The notes: generated from the letters alone by a model not told the origin. A stretch of 53,250 nt of DNA from Fervidobacterium sp. UBA5837 (GCA_002432805.1 DJGV01000013.1:107866-161115), one strand, 5' to 3'; shown: positions 15,819 to 25,371, counted from the first letter of the stretch. Made by a program: numbers and translations.

Positions 15819-17102
15819 ATGAAACTTAGCACGGTAGGTAACCTCAAACCATTTGGCCCAATATATGAGAATGCTCAAAAGCAGTTCTTAAAAGCATCAG
15901 AGATCATGGATCTCGATTCGAACGTTGGTAACTTCCTACTCTGGCCACAAAGAATTTTGGAAGTACACTTCCCAGTCGTCATGGACGATGGCAGAGTAGA
16001 GATGTTTGAAGGATACAGAGTACACCACAACACGGCAAAAGGGCCAGCAAAGGGTGGAATCAGATATCACCCCGATACAAACCTTGACGAAGTTGCATCT
16101 CTTGCATTCTGGATGACTTGGAAGTGTGCAGTGTTGAATCTTCCATACGGTGGTGCAAAAGGTGGAGTAAAGGTTGACGTATCGAAACTTTCCGAACGAG
16201 AACTTGAGAGACTTAGCAGAAGATTCTTCTCTGAAATTCAAATGATGGTTGGCCCACAAAAAGACATCCCAGCTCCAGATGTAAACACGAACGCAAAGAT
16301 AATGGCATGGTACATGGATACATACAGTATGAACGTTGGATACACGTCACTCGGCGTTGTAACGGGAAAACCAATTGACCTCGGTGGTTCCGAAGGCAGA
16401 CCGGAGGCAACGGGACGTGGCGTTTCCATAACAACAAACGAGGCATGCAAGGTAATTGGAAAAGACATAACAAAGGCAAGAATAGCAATCCAAGGATTTG
16501 GTAATGTCGGTTCCTACAGTGCAAAGATTCTGAACGAGGAATTCGGTGCAAAGATCGTTGCAATCAGTGACATCAGTGGCGGTATATACAACGAAAATGG
16601 TCTCGACATCAACGAACTCATTGCATACAGAGACTCCAACAAAGGCGTGATAAAGGGGTATCCAAAAGGTACACCTATTACAAACGAAGAGTTACTCGAA
16701 CTTGACGTAGACATACTCGTTCCAGCAGCACTTGAAAATGCAATCACAGAAAAGAACGCAGACAAGATCAAAGCAAAAGTCATCGTCGAAGCAGCAAACG
16801 GTCCAACAACACCAGCAGCAGAAGAGATACTCCTCAAAAAAGGCGTACTCTTAGTACCAGATATACTTGCAAATGCTGGTGGAGTCACAGTCTCCTACTT
16901 CGAATGGGTACAAGACCTCCAGACATTCTTCTGGGACATCGACGATATTAGAAAGAGATTAACGAAAATGATGGTCAATGCATTCGGAGAAGTTTACAGG
17001 ACGAAAGAAAAGTACAATACAGACATGAGGACAGCTGCATACATCGTTGCAATAAACAGAGTTGCAAACGCAGTCAAAGAAAGAGGATACTACCCCATGT
17101 AA
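15819..17102 (+). CDS. gdhA: Glutamate dehydrogenase (Glu/Leu/Phe/Val family)
   Basis: It interconverts glutamate and 2-oxoglutarate with ammonia, using NAD(P). KGPAKGGIRYHPD and CAVLNLPYGGAKGG hold the substrate-binding and catalytic lysines. KDIPAPDVNTN carries the catalytic aspartate. The Rossmann fingerprint is AIQGFGNVGSYSAK (about 218-231). The 427-residue length and hexameric-type motifs match thermophile enzymes. AGGAGGG lies about 9 bases before the ATG. The gene is monocistronic, with its own promoter and terminator. In a peptide-fermenting organism it would deaminate glutamate released from proteins. The cofactor preference cannot be read safely. Confidence 0.95.
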   Translation: MKLSTVGNLKPFGPIYENAQKQFLKASEIMDLDSNVGNFLLWPQRILEVHFPVVMDDGRVEMFEGYRVHHNTAKGPAKGGIRYHPDTNLDEVASLAFWMTWKCAVLNLPYGGAKGGVKVDVSKLSERELERLSRRFFSEIQMMVGPQKDIPAPDVNTNAKIMAWYMDTYSMNVGYTSLGVVTGKPIDLGGSEGRPEATGRGVSITTNEACKVIGKDITKARIAIQGFGNVGSYSAKILNEEFGAKIVAISDISGGIYNENGLDINELIAYRDSNKGVIKGYPKGTPITNEELLELDVDILVPAALENAITEKNADKIKAKVIVEAANGPTTPAAEEILLKKGVLLVPDILANAGGVTVSYFEWVQDLQTFFWDIDDIRKRLTKMMVNAFGEVYRTKEKYNTDMRTAAYIVAINRVANAVKERGYYPM

Positions 17103-17136
17103 TATTTTTAAGTAGCTCAAGCAAAGAAAAATTTCT

Positions 17137-17166
17137 GGAGTCCCTAAAAAAAGGGACTCCATTTTT
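17137..17166 (+). terminator. Intrinsic terminator after the glutamate dehydrogenase gene
   Basis: GGAGTCCC (17137-17144) pairs with GGGACTCC (17153-17160) and is followed by ATTTTTAT, 35 bases past the stop. It isolates the dehydrogenase from the ABC exporter gene. Confidence 0.85.
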
Positions 17167-17177
17167 ATACCATTGCA

Positions 17178-17186
17178 TGATATAAT
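17178..17186 (+). promoter_or_regulatory. Extended -10 promoter of the ABC exporter gene
   Basis: TGATATAAT is a perfect TGnTATAAT element with no clear -35. Transcription should start near 17193, which falls inside the inverted repeat at 17191-17231. Confidence 0.6.
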
Positions 17187-17190
17187 AAAT

Positions 17191-17231
17191 CTATGATGGT
17201 TAGCATCACAAACTAACGTCGAAAATCATAG
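17191..17231. repeat. Nested inverted repeat at the exporter transcription start
   Basis: CTATGAT (17191-17197) pairs with ATCATAG (17225-17231), and an inner GTTAG (17199-17203) pairs with CTAAC (17213-17217). It overlaps the predicted +1, as a repressor operator or a 5' RNA hairpin would. Confidence 0.6.
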
Positions 17232-17278
17232 GCAACTACTAACAATCATCGATAATCAAGGAGAGGGGATGTCTCTTT

Positions 17279-19003
17279 GTGCTAAAGGAATTCATAAAGA
17301 AAAGATGGTATTTCTACATGTTTGGTATAATGGTGCTTGTCGTAATTGACTTGCTCCAACTTTTTGTTCCGAAAGTTCTATCGCAAGCCATCAATTCTGT
17401 GGAAACGATAAAAGACATAAGCGAGGTAAAAGTCTTCGTATGGTCAATAATTGGTCTTGCATTCGGCATGCTTGCAGGTAGATTCTGGTGGCGATACTTC
17501 ATCATGGGGACATCTCGGTACTTTGATTACATATCAAAGAAGTATCTATTTGATAAGATACTCAATCTCGACACCTACTTTTTCGACAAACACCGTTCCG
17601 GGGACATAATGGCCTATTTCACAAACGACGTTACCATGGTTGAAAGAATGTTGGGAATGGGTGTTGTTCAGCTTACAGATGCTGTCTTTATGACCTTTAC
17701 AACCGTGTTCTTTATGGCTACGTCGACTAACTGGAGATTGACCTTGACTGCACTCATTCCATTACCAGGTATAATAATCATCTCTTTACTCTTTGGCAGA
17801 ATCATATTCAAAAGGTCAAGACGCGTTCAAGATGTCTATTCGAACCTAAGCGGCTACACAGAAGAGACGATGGATGGGGTAAGAGTCATAAAGAGCTTTT
17901 CCATACTGCCGAAAATGGAAGAACTATTTGAAAAGCGAGCCAGGGAGAATTTCAATGCAAACATGGCATTAATCAGAATTTGGGGAGTCATGTGGCCACT
18001 CATCCATTTTGTTGGTTCATTGGCATACTTCGTAGTACTCACAGTTGGCGGACCTATGGTCATCAATAACACGGTAACTTTGGGTGATTTCATAGCATTC
18101 AACTCATACGTTGGCATGCTCATATGGCCTCTAACAGCTTACGGTATGGTTATGAACACAATTCAACAAGGTAGAGCATCTATGCAAAGGCTCGAAGAAA
18201 TTTTCAGTGTAAAACCATTAGTTGAAGAGCCGCAAGACCCATTACCACTAAACGAAATAGATACGATAGAAGTAGAGGGCCTAACATTTAGCTACCCAGG
18301 GACACAGCGTGAGGTATTAAGAAACGTCGAGTTTGAGTTAAAAAGGGGACAATTCGTTGGTATAGTTGGAACAGTTGGAAGTGGAAAATCTACACTTGTC
18401 AAAGTGATAAGTAAATTGTATCCCGTTGAATCAGGGAAGATATTCATAAATGGAATAGACATAACCAAACTGCATTCGAGAGATATAAGGCGACTCATAT
18501 CGTACGTTCCGCAAGAGACGTTCCTATTTTCCGATTCCGTAAGCCAAAATGTAGCATTTGGTATGGAAAAGTACGGTATAGAAAAGGTAAAAGAAGTGGT
18601 AAAACTTGCAGCTGTCGATGAAGACATAGAAAGATTTCCAGAAAAATATGACACATTAGTTGGACAGCGTGGTGTCATGCTCTCAGGTGGCCAGAAACAA
18701 AGGCTCACCATAGCGCGTGCACTCATGAGAGATGCCTCCGTATACATATTCGACGACTGCCTATCAGCTGTAGATCCAGAAACAGAACAAGAAATAATAA
18801 AGACTCTACGCGAGGAAATGAAAGGTTCAACGATGATCATAATCACGCACAGACTCAAAGTGCTCCAGAACGCAGATATCATATACGTACTTGATCAAGG
18901 CAGGATACTCGAAAAGGGTAACCATTACGAACTACTCGAAAATGAAGGTCTTTATGCTAAAATGTACAGAAAACAACTCGTTGTCGAAAATGATGTACAA
19001 TGA
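17279..19003 (+). CDS. ABC exporter half-transporter (permease-ATPase fusion)
   Basis: It has an N-terminal six-helix transmembrane domain (about 1-320) and a C-terminal nucleotide-binding domain. Walker A is GTVGSGKS (364-371), the signature is LSGGQKQR, and Walker B reads YIFDDCLSAVD. The catalytic glutamate after the Walker B aspartate is replaced by Asp. That is the pattern of the degenerate half in heterodimeric exporters such as BmrC or TM287. A partner half normally sits next door but is missing here, because the next gene is a diguanylate cyclase. The start is a GTG with GGAGAGGGG about 10 bases before it. The substrate is unknown; drug or lipid export is typical of the family. Confidence 0.88.
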   Translation: MLKEFIKKRWYFYMFGIMVLVVIDLLQLFVPKVLSQAINSVETIKDISEVKVFVWSIIGLAFGMLAGRFWWRYFIMGTSRYFDYISKKYLFDKILNLDTYFFDKHRSGDIMAYFTNDVTMVERMLGMGVVQLTDAVFMTFTTVFFMATSTNWRLTLTALIPLPGIIIISLLFGRIIFKRSRRVQDVYSNLSGYTEETMDGVRVIKSFSILPKMEELFEKRARENFNANMALIRIWGVMWPLIHFVGSLAYFVVLTVGGPMVINNTVTLGDFIAFNSYVGMLIWPLTAYGMVMNTIQQGRASMQRLEEIFSVKPLVEEPQDPLPLNEIDTIEVEGLTFSYPGTQREVLRNVEFELKRGQFVGIVGTVGSGKSTLVKVISKLYPVESGKIFINGIDITKLHSRDIRRLISYVPQETFLFSDSVSQNVAFGMEKYGIEKVKEVVKLAAVDEDIERFPEKYDTLVGQRGVMLSGGQKQRLTIARALMRDASVYIFDDCLSAVDPETEQEIIKTLREEMKGSTMIIITHRLKVLQNADIIYVLDQGRILEKGNHYELLENEGLYAKMYRKQLVVENDVQ

Positions 19004-19026
19004 AACGATTCGTTGAAACGATTCGT
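19001..19026. repeat. Two tandem copies of a 13-bp unit at the exporter stop codon
   Basis: TGAAACGATTCGT occurs at 19001-19013 and 19014-19026. The first copy begins with the TGA stop of the ABC exporter gene. It lies upstream of the cyclase promoter and could be a direct-repeat binding site or a chance duplication. Confidence 0.7.
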
Positions 19027-19059
19027 TCTTGAAAAATCTCCATTTTCTCTTTTATAAAA

Positions 19060-19089
19060 TTGAAACATTTTATCCTTTTGTGATAGAAT
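19060..19089 (+). promoter_or_regulatory. Promoter of the diguanylate cyclase gene
   Basis: TTGAAA and TAGAAT are separated by 18 bases, and a TG one base before the -10 makes it an extended element. It is one of the better -35/-10 pairs in the window. Confidence 0.6.
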
Positions 19090-19146
19090 AATTAGAGTCG
19101 GTTGAAACAAACCGATCTTTTTGGGTTGTCTCTGGGGGGGATTGGA

Positions 19147-20682
19147 ATGGATGGGAACACTTCTTCGTATCTCGTATTATTACTCTTGATTTTGATTACA
19201 TCTTTCATTGTTCGCATCCATGTACGTCTAATCAAAAAAAGAAAAGATGAGCACATCGAGAAAGAAAGATTTTTGAGCATGTTTGGAAGCGTCATCGAAG
19301 CTCAGAATCTTGGTCTGGTAATATGGGATAAAAAGGACATCATGTACATCAATGCTAGAATAATTGCACATCTAAAAGATGCGCAGATAGATATCAGAGA
19401 TAGGCAACAAGTACGGAAACTGCTTGAAAACCCAGATAGCAACCTACTCTTTTACGATGTACTGAGAACGATTAAAGAAAAGGCAAATATAGACGAAGAT
19501 GTCACTCAAGTGTGGACAAAAGAGATCGAGAAAAAATTCATTGAAATCACATACATGAGGAAAAATTGTACTGGTCGATACTACAACATGGTCACAACAA
19601 GGGACATATCGATGGAGTTCTCGGCTATAGAGAACAAGATACTAAACGAACTCATAAACATACTATCCGAAGAGATATCGAAAGACAACATTGACTTGAA
19701 AAAAATTGGGGAGCGCATCATGTCAATGTTAGTCTATTACGATCTTGTCTATATATTTGGAATAGCACTTCTTGGGCAAAATAATGAAATTTATTTCGCA
19801 TATCTCAAAAACAAAGATAAAGATGACAGAAGTGGCCTTAGATATGGCCCAGAAAAGAAGAACTTTGCAAGATATGTTATTGATAAAGGTATTAAAGTCC
19901 TCATTCGAAATACTGAAAAGACACCTAAATTACCTGATGGATATAGAGTAACCAGGATGTACAATCGACAACCAGTCATCTTCGAAACTCGACTAAATTA
20001 CAGAGGTCATAAAATATTCAAACTATACACTAAACCATTCACAAGCTACGGTGTGCCGATAATCTACAGGAATATTTCAAGAGGCGCGGTACTATTCGAA
20101 AAAATCGGTGAGGATCAATTTTCTGAATCAACAATTTCGCTATTTGATAAAATCTCCAATATAATAACGTTGGCACTCAGTTTCGTAGAGACCCTCCAAG
20201 AAGTACAGTACGAACGCAAAAGATTCTTCGAACTATCCATAAAAGATTACCTCACGGGTGCATACAGCCGAAGATTCCTCGAGCAGTACCTTGAAAAAGA
20301 GATGAACAAGAGCAAACGAACAAATAGACCTATATCGGTTGTATTCATAGACATAGACAAATTCAAAGAGATAAACGACAAATTTGGACATGTCTACGGG
20401 GATGTTGTACTTAAAACATTTGTAGAGATAATAAACAAAAACATTCGCGTAATGGATTTAGTCGCTCGATACGGTGGCGACGAGTTCATACTGGCCTTCC
20501 CAGAAACTGACACCACACATGCGCACAACGTCATGGACAGGATATTAGCATCGCTTTCCAAAGAAAACATCTCCATTTCATTTGGCATCATCGATGCAAC
20601 AGCTTTTGATTCTATCGAAGACGTTTACAAAGAAGTAGACAACAGGATGTACGGTATGAAAAGAAGAAATGGGGGATGTTAA
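19147..20682 (+). CDS. Membrane-anchored diguanylate cyclase (GGDEF)
   Basis: It should make cyclic di-GMP from GTP. One N-terminal transmembrane helix (SSYLVLLLLILITSFIV) is followed by a PAS-like region and a GAF-like region, then a full GGDEF domain from DYLTGAYSRRFLEQYL. The active motif is intact (ARYGGDEF). An RVMD inhibitory site lies five residues before it, so product feedback is likely. The start chosen is the ATG at 19147, with GGGGGGA 5-11 bases before it; the open frame extends 15 codons further up. It forms a likely transcription unit with the lipoprotein and protease genes downstream (gaps of 30 and 40 bases). Confidence 0.9.
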   Translation: MDGNTSSYLVLLLLILITSFIVRIHVRLIKKRKDEHIEKERFLSMFGSVIEAQNLGLVIWDKKDIMYINARIIAHLKDAQIDIRDRQQVRKLLENPDSNLLFYDVLRTIKEKANIDEDVTQVWTKEIEKKFIEITYMRKNCTGRYYNMVTTRDISMEFSAIENKILNELINILSEEISKDNIDLKKIGERIMSMLVYYDLVYIFGIALLGQNNEIYFAYLKNKDKDDRSGLRYGPEKKNFARYVIDKGIKVLIRNTEKTPKLPDGYRVTRMYNRQPVIFETRLNYRGHKIFKLYTKPFTSYGVPIIYRNISRGAVLFEKIGEDQFSESTISLFDKISNIITLALSFVETLQEVQYERKRFFELSIKDYLTGAYSRRFLEQYLEKEMNKSKRTNRPISVVFIDIDKFKEINDKFGHVYGDVVLKTFVEIINKNIRVMDLVARYGGDEFILAFPETDTTHAHNVMDRILASLSKENISISFGIIDATAFDSIEDVYKEVDNRMYGMKRRNGGC

Positions 20683-20712
20683 GCTAATGCATGACTACAT
20701 GGAGGTCACTTC

Positions 20713-22785
20713 ATGCAACGTTTAGTACTTCCTTTGCTACTCCTAATTGCAGTCATAACTCTCACATTGAATTCTTGCATCCTCTTCAATCCAGCACCAG
20801 TCTGGGAAGATTTACCATTACAGATCATACCGTTGGGTCAGACATTGAACATCGACGTCTCTCAGTACGTTAGTGACAAGAACGACCAATATATTTCATT
20901 CACGGTCATCTCTGGCGTTGGAGAAATAATAGACACTTCATATGTATACGCACCCTCACCAACCGAATTAAATGATAGCTCAACAAAAGAAATCGAAGTA
21001 ATCCTCCGCGCCTCAGACAGCAGGGGTGCATTTACTGACAAAAGGCTCAAGATCATCATCGTACGCTCGCCACTTATCTCGAAAATTCCAGACAGTTACT
21101 GCACTATTGGTCAAGAACTCACAATAGATATCTCCACGTATATCGAACTTAAGTTTGATGAAATGCTTAGCATGCTTTCAGGACCGGGATTGCTCAATGA
21201 CAAAATATACACATTTACACCTTCAGCTACCGGTACATATACAATCACACTTGGTGTATACAACGGCTCTTTACTCACCGCACTGCAACAATTCAACATC
21301 TACGTGTTCGAACATACATTCCAAATCAACGTAAGCGAACACAACTCCGGTAGTTCAATAGAAGGAGCACAAGTTGCAGCGTACGACAGAAATGGTAATT
21401 TGGTGGAGACAAAGCCCACAGACTCTTCTGGCAAAGTGTATTTTGACCAGCAAACATACTCGAAATTCATCCTTACAAAAACAGGTCACGCAATAACGAC
21501 AATAGAACTTGCCGGAAACACCGGACCACTGTCAATAGATGCAACGCTTCGCCCGTACGTATTCACTCAGCCTGCAACAAACGATATAACACTACAAATT
21601 GAACTCTCCGATGAAGACGGCAAAGTGCTGGAAAGTACCGAAGATGGCACATATAGTCTTTTTGATGACCAAGAAATTACAGTTGCGGCAACTGCTGCGT
21701 CGATTGCGTTCCCCATATCCCACATGTACCTAAAAGTTGACTCAGTTCCTGGTGCAGAATACCTTTCATCTCCTCGATACTACGAAGAAGGAAACCATAT
21801 TCAAGGACAAATTCAACTATCGGGATTTTCAGGGCCCACCATACTCTATGTAGACGCATACGATAATAACGACAACAGATACCTATGCGTCATACCACTG
21901 TTCGTACAAAACTCAAAGCAAAATGCATCAAAACCATACATAGTAGAGAAAGACACTGACAGCAAGTATTCCGTAAGATCGTGCACAGTCAATATGGATA
22001 CCGAATACTATTCATATTCATCATATCTATCGACATCAAACGTAACTCCAACGCCGCTAGGTGCACCTAAAGGAATGAATCTATACGTCGAACTGTACTG
22101 GAAAGCATGGGAAAACTCCACTCAGAAAAAATATACCAATCCACCCTCGAGCTATAGAATCTACCGTTCATTCGACGGCATCAACTACTATCATGTATCG
22201 ACGGTCCCGCCAGGATTGTCCATATATAGAGACTCATCATCGCAATTAGAATGTGGAAAGCGTGTCTGGTATGCGGTCAGCAGCGTATATTCCTTTGGTG
22301 AATCTCCAAAAACCGTGCTTGGAAGCGTTGTTCCTCTGCCGATGGTGTACATAACTGCAGTAAACCCTTGCGACAATGCAACGAACGTATCGACAGCCCC
22401 AACATTCTCATGGCATTTCACAGGCCTTGAATCTTACAGCAGCAAAGTTACATATACATACGACCTTTGGCTCTATGATGCAACTGTAGCTGAGAAACTC
22501 TTCTACGCATCAAAAAGTGGCTTAACCACATTTTCAACGACAGAGGAACACGTAACGATCGACTTTCCATCGTATCGATGGATTCAGTACGGATCATCAG
22601 ATTACATAACCGCGCTTCGACCAGGTCATCCGTACGAATGGGCACCGGAGCTACTCGTTGGAGAATGGTTAGATGAAAGAAATAACTCACTCTCCGTGGC
22701 AATCAATTGCAATTACAATTCAAAATACCTTGCACCAACCATTCCACCAGAAAAATATTACCTTTTCGTCACTGGAAACAACTGA
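20713..22785 (+). CDS. Large surface lipoprotein with Ig-like and fibronectin-like domains
   Basis: The N-terminus is a lipoprotein signal (LPLLLLIAVITLTLNSC, with a lipobox-like LNSC). Two cadherin- or Ig-like segments follow (about 35-200). Next is a carboxypeptidase-regulatory-like beta domain (EGAQVAAYDRNGNLVE onward), then a central beta region. A fibronectin type III-like unit (SYRIYRSFDGINYYHVS) and a last Ig-like domain (NPCDNATNVSTAPTFSW) complete it. No enzyme motif is visible, so binding or scaffolding at the outer surface is more likely. It is followed 40 bases later by a subtilase lipoprotein, so the pair may act on proteins outside the cell. GGAGG precedes the ATG by 8 bases. 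Confidence 0.75.
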   Translation: MQRLVLPLLLLIAVITLTLNSCILFNPAPVWEDLPLQIIPLGQTLNIDVSQYVSDKNDQYISFTVISGVGEIIDTSYVYAPSPTELNDSSTKEIEVILRASDSRGAFTDKRLKIIIVRSPLISKIPDSYCTIGQELTIDISTYIELKFDEMLSMLSGPGLLNDKIYTFTPSATGTYTITLGVYNGSLLTALQQFNIYVFEHTFQINVSEHNSGSSIEGAQVAAYDRNGNLVETKPTDSSGKVYFDQQTYSKFILTKTGHAITTIELAGNTGPLSIDATLRPYVFTQPATNDITLQIELSDEDGKVLESTEDGTYSLFDDQEITVAATAASIAFPISHMYLKVDSVPGAEYLSSPRYYEEGNHIQGQIQLSGFSGPTILYVDAYDNNDNRYLCVIPLFVQNSKQNASKPYIVEKDTDSKYSVRSCTVNMDTEYYSYSSYLSTSNVTPTPLGAPKGMNLYVELYWKAWENSTQKKYTNPPSSYRIYRSFDGINYYHVSTVPPGLSIYRDSSSQLECGKRVWYAVSSVYSFGESPKTVLGSVVPLPMVYITAVNPCDNATNVSTAPTFSWHFTGLESYSSKVTYTYDLWLYDATVAEKLFYASKSGLTTFSTTEEHVTIDFPSYRWIQYGSSDYITALRPGHPYEWAPELLVGEWLDERNNSLSVAINCNYNSKYLAPTIPPEKYYLFVTGNN

Positions 22786-22825
22786 ACACAAACAACGGAA
22801 CACTGAATAAGTTTGGAGGTAGCAC

Positions 22826-24406
22826 ATGCATAGGAAAATGTACATATTGCTCATCTCAATTCTTATCTTAACTGCACTAATCATCTCGACATCGTGCAGT
22901 GTACCAACGAAAGGCTCAAATAGTACAAATTTGCCATACCTCAATTCCTTAGAGTACGCACACGAAGAGGGAAAGATACTCGTCGGATACAAAGACCAGA
23001 CGGCAATTCAGCAACTCGCAGAGATCATCGATGGAGAAGTACAATCATTTGACGAGGATCTGAAAGTTGCAACCATCGAAGTGAACAGCAGCATTCAAGC
23101 TACTTACGAAATAATCAAGCAAAACAGAGATGCACTCTATGGCATAGATTACATCGAGCCAAGCTATAAAAGATACATTCCACACTTTCGTTCCAACGTC
23201 ATCAACAAATCAACAACCACGAATGAAAAGACACTAGCAAATTACACAGGGGAATCGTTAGATCAATATCTTTGGGGAGCTAAAGCAATTGCAGCCAAAG
23301 AATCTTGGGAAAATGGATACATGGGTGATAGTGTCATCGTTGCAGTCATCGACACCGGTATAGATGCAACAAATCCAGAATTGCAGGGTCAAATTACAAA
23401 AGGATACTTGCCATCACTTCACAAAGAAATACCAGTTGGGGAAGATTCATCCTACGGCGGCGCACACGGCACGCACGTATCTGGCATCATCGCAGCAAAG
23501 AAAGATGGCAAGGGTATTGTGGGAATTGCACCAAACGTTGAACTTATGCCGATCGTCATATTCTCACCATTCTACGTAGGAGATGACGCCGTCGAAAAAG
23601 GTATCAAATGGGCAGTCGACAATGGAGCAAAAGTGCTTAGCAACTCTTGGGGCGGACTTGGATATTCGCTTACACTCAAACGAGCTGTAGACTATGCACT
23701 CAAAAACAGCGTTACATTTATAGCTGCAGCTGGCAACGACACCTCGTTTCAATCCTTCTTCTATCCGGCAAATTATCCAGGTGTCGTCCAAGTTGGTGCA
23801 GTTGAGAACACGTATCCATACCGCACTGCCAACTTCTCAAATCGCAGTCCAATGCTTGCAGTTGGAGCGCCTGGCAAGAACATACTCTCTACCGTACCAC
23901 AAAATGGTTCAAAAGGATACGAAGGTGGTTTTGAAATAGATGACATATACTATGACATCATGTCCGGCACATCGATGGCCACGCCACACGTTTCCGCACT
24001 TGCTGCTTTGATCTTGCAAAAATATCCAAATGCACAGCCTTGGCAAGTAAGAAAACTACTCCAAGATGGTGCACAAGACATTGACGATGTGGGAATAGAC
24101 CCATCATCCGGCTATGGACTCATCTCCTCTAACAGCTTAGAACTACCACTACCTACAACTGGTGGATGCAATTTGGAAGTGCACGTAACAGTTGATGGAA
24201 CTGTAACATCTGGAACTTGTGTCTCACTCATAGGGATAAACGAAGATAGCAGAGACGTGAGATACTTTGCCCTCACCGACAACGGCATCGCAGAATTTCT
24301 ATCGATCGACACCGGTAGCTACAGCATCATCGTCGGTGCTAATGACAAATACAAAGAACTCCCAACCATTTTATCAACCAACACAACAATCGATATCGCA
24401 CTGTAA
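22826..24406 (+). CDS. Subtilisin-like serine protease (S8), probable lipoprotein
   Basis: This is a secreted endopeptidase. A signal peptide ends near STSC (Cys24), an imperfect lipobox. An I9-like propeptide covers about 45-118 (KILVGYKDQTAIQQLAEIID onward). In the catalytic domain Asp176 lies in VAVIDTGID, His214 in HGTHVSG, the oxyanion Asn304 in AAGND and Ser383 in SGTSMATPHVS. All are intact. A C-terminal beta domain of about 75 residues follows. The arrangement resembles keratin-degrading fervidolysin-type proteases but is shorter. It shares strand and close spacing with the lipoprotein gene. Likely role: degrading external proteins to feed peptide use. Confidence 0.93.
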   Translation: MHRKMYILLISILILTALIISTSCSVPTKGSNSTNLPYLNSLEYAHEEGKILVGYKDQTAIQQLAEIIDGEVQSFDEDLKVATIEVNSSIQATYEIIKQNRDALYGIDYIEPSYKRYIPHFRSNVINKSTTTNEKTLANYTGESLDQYLWGAKAIAAKESWENGYMGDSVIVAVIDTGIDATNPELQGQITKGYLPSLHKEIPVGEDSSYGGAHGTHVSGIIAAKKDGKGIVGIAPNVELMPIVIFSPFYVGDDAVEKGIKWAVDNGAKVLSNSWGGLGYSLTLKRAVDYALKNSVTFIAAAGNDTSFQSFFYPANYPGVVQVGAVENTYPYRTANFSNRSPMLAVGAPGKNILSTVPQNGSKGYEGGFEIDDIYYDIMSGTSMATPHVSALAALILQKYPNAQPWQVRKLLQDGAQDIDDVGIDPSSGYGLISSNSLELPLPTTGGCNLEVHVTVDGTVTSGTCVSLIGINEDSRDVRYFALTDNGIAEFLSIDTGSYSIIVGANDKYKELPTILSTNTTIDIAL

Positions 24407-24518
24407 ATAGCTTCAGTCATAAGTTGCGATACTTCCAGTCCTCGACATCAACGCTAACCGTTTGTACCATACCTTGGAGTATAATATGAGTAGGGTAGTT
24501 TAGACAATGAGGTGACTT

Positions 24519-24989
24519 ATGAGACGAGCGGATAGAGAAGTTAAGGATGAAAAACGAGTTGACGAGATTATTCGCGCATGCGATTGTTGCAGGCTTGGAT
24601 TTATCGATGGAGATAGTACGTATATTGTCCCACTTAATTTTGGCTTTACCAAAGAAGATGGTAAGCGAGTGTTCTATTTTCATAGTGCACGGGAAGGAAA
24701 GAAGATAGAGTTGATAAAGGCCAATTCTATTGTTGGATTTGAGCTTGATACAAATCATGCATTACATGCTGGAGAAAAGGCTTGCGATTATTCCTTCAGT
24801 TTTAGTAGTGTTATAGGTAAGGGAATGGCTTTTCTTGTTAATGATGTTGATGAAAAGAAGAAAGCGTTTCAATGCATAATGAATCACTATGCAGGAAATA
24901 AAGACTGGCAGTTTACGGATGCAGATGTAGGCCGAGTTGCGATAATTAGAATGGAAGTAATTGAACTGTCCTGCAAGGAACACAAATGA
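24519..24989 (+). CDS. Pyridoxamine-5'-phosphate-oxidase-family flavoprotein (NimA-like)
   Basis: It has the FMN-binding split-barrel fold of the NimA group. RRADREVKDEKRVDEII is the typical N-terminal helix, followed by CRLGFIDGDSTYIVPLNFGF and RVFYFHSAREGKKIELI. The histidine-bearing FHSAREG segment is the family's flavin-contact region. The 156-residue length is normal. The substrate is unknown. Members have been linked to nitroimidazole reduction or haem-related chemistry, which cannot be decided here. GAGGTGA precedes the ATG by 5 bases. Codons look less C-rich than those of the two upstream genes, so it may be a separate unit with its own -10 (TATAAT at 24480). Confidence 0.8.
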   Translation: MRRADREVKDEKRVDEIIRACDCCRLGFIDGDSTYIVPLNFGFTKEDGKRVFYFHSAREGKKIELIKANSIVGFELDTNHALHAGEKACDYSFSFSSVIGKGMAFLVNDVDEKKKAFQCIMNHYAGNKDWQFTDADVGRVAIIRMEVIELSCKEHK

Positions 24990-25371
24990 TGATTAGCAAG
25001 GTCAATAGTTGATAGATTGCTCTACTGATTCTCATTAACAATGTTATTTGTCAGATTGTGCAATGTTGTTGCATATGTTGTTGCGTATATAGTATTGAAT
25101 AGCTGGATGATATTCATGAAGAATCTACTGAACACCCCCAGGGAGCGAGTGTACCTGTGTTTTATACATACCAAAGACAACGATGATGCGGATAAAAAGT
25201 ATCCTTCCAATATTGTTTGGGTTAGCTAAGGAACTGGTAAAATTCATGAAAGAGAGGTTAAGTATCATTATACTGTACAGCATAATACTTAATAGCAATA
25301 TAAAATAGATAAAATAGAGGGCAAAAACCCTCTATTTTTGGTATTTGTGCATACGTATCCTAGTTACTCGA
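24990..25371. other. 380-base gap with a bidirectional terminator and no convincing gene
   Basis: A 62-codon frame at 25041-25229 (+) has no ribosome binding site and no recognisable protein. From 25311 a strong hairpin serves the convergent neighbours. The AT-rich stretch between shows nothing else I can support. It may hold decayed sequence. Confidence 0.5.
25312..25340. terminator. Bidirectional intrinsic terminator
   Basis: AAATAGAGGG (25312-25321) pairs with CCCTCTATTT (25328-25337). T-runs follow on both strands. It separates the plus-strand flavoprotein gene from the minus-strand pilin cluster. Confidence 0.85.

Noticed and set aside
25041..25229. A 62-codon frame (+) in the gap before the pilin cluster
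   Set aside because: No ribosome binding site, no recognisable protein, and biased by an AT-rich region. It could be decayed DNA but cannot be supported as a gene.
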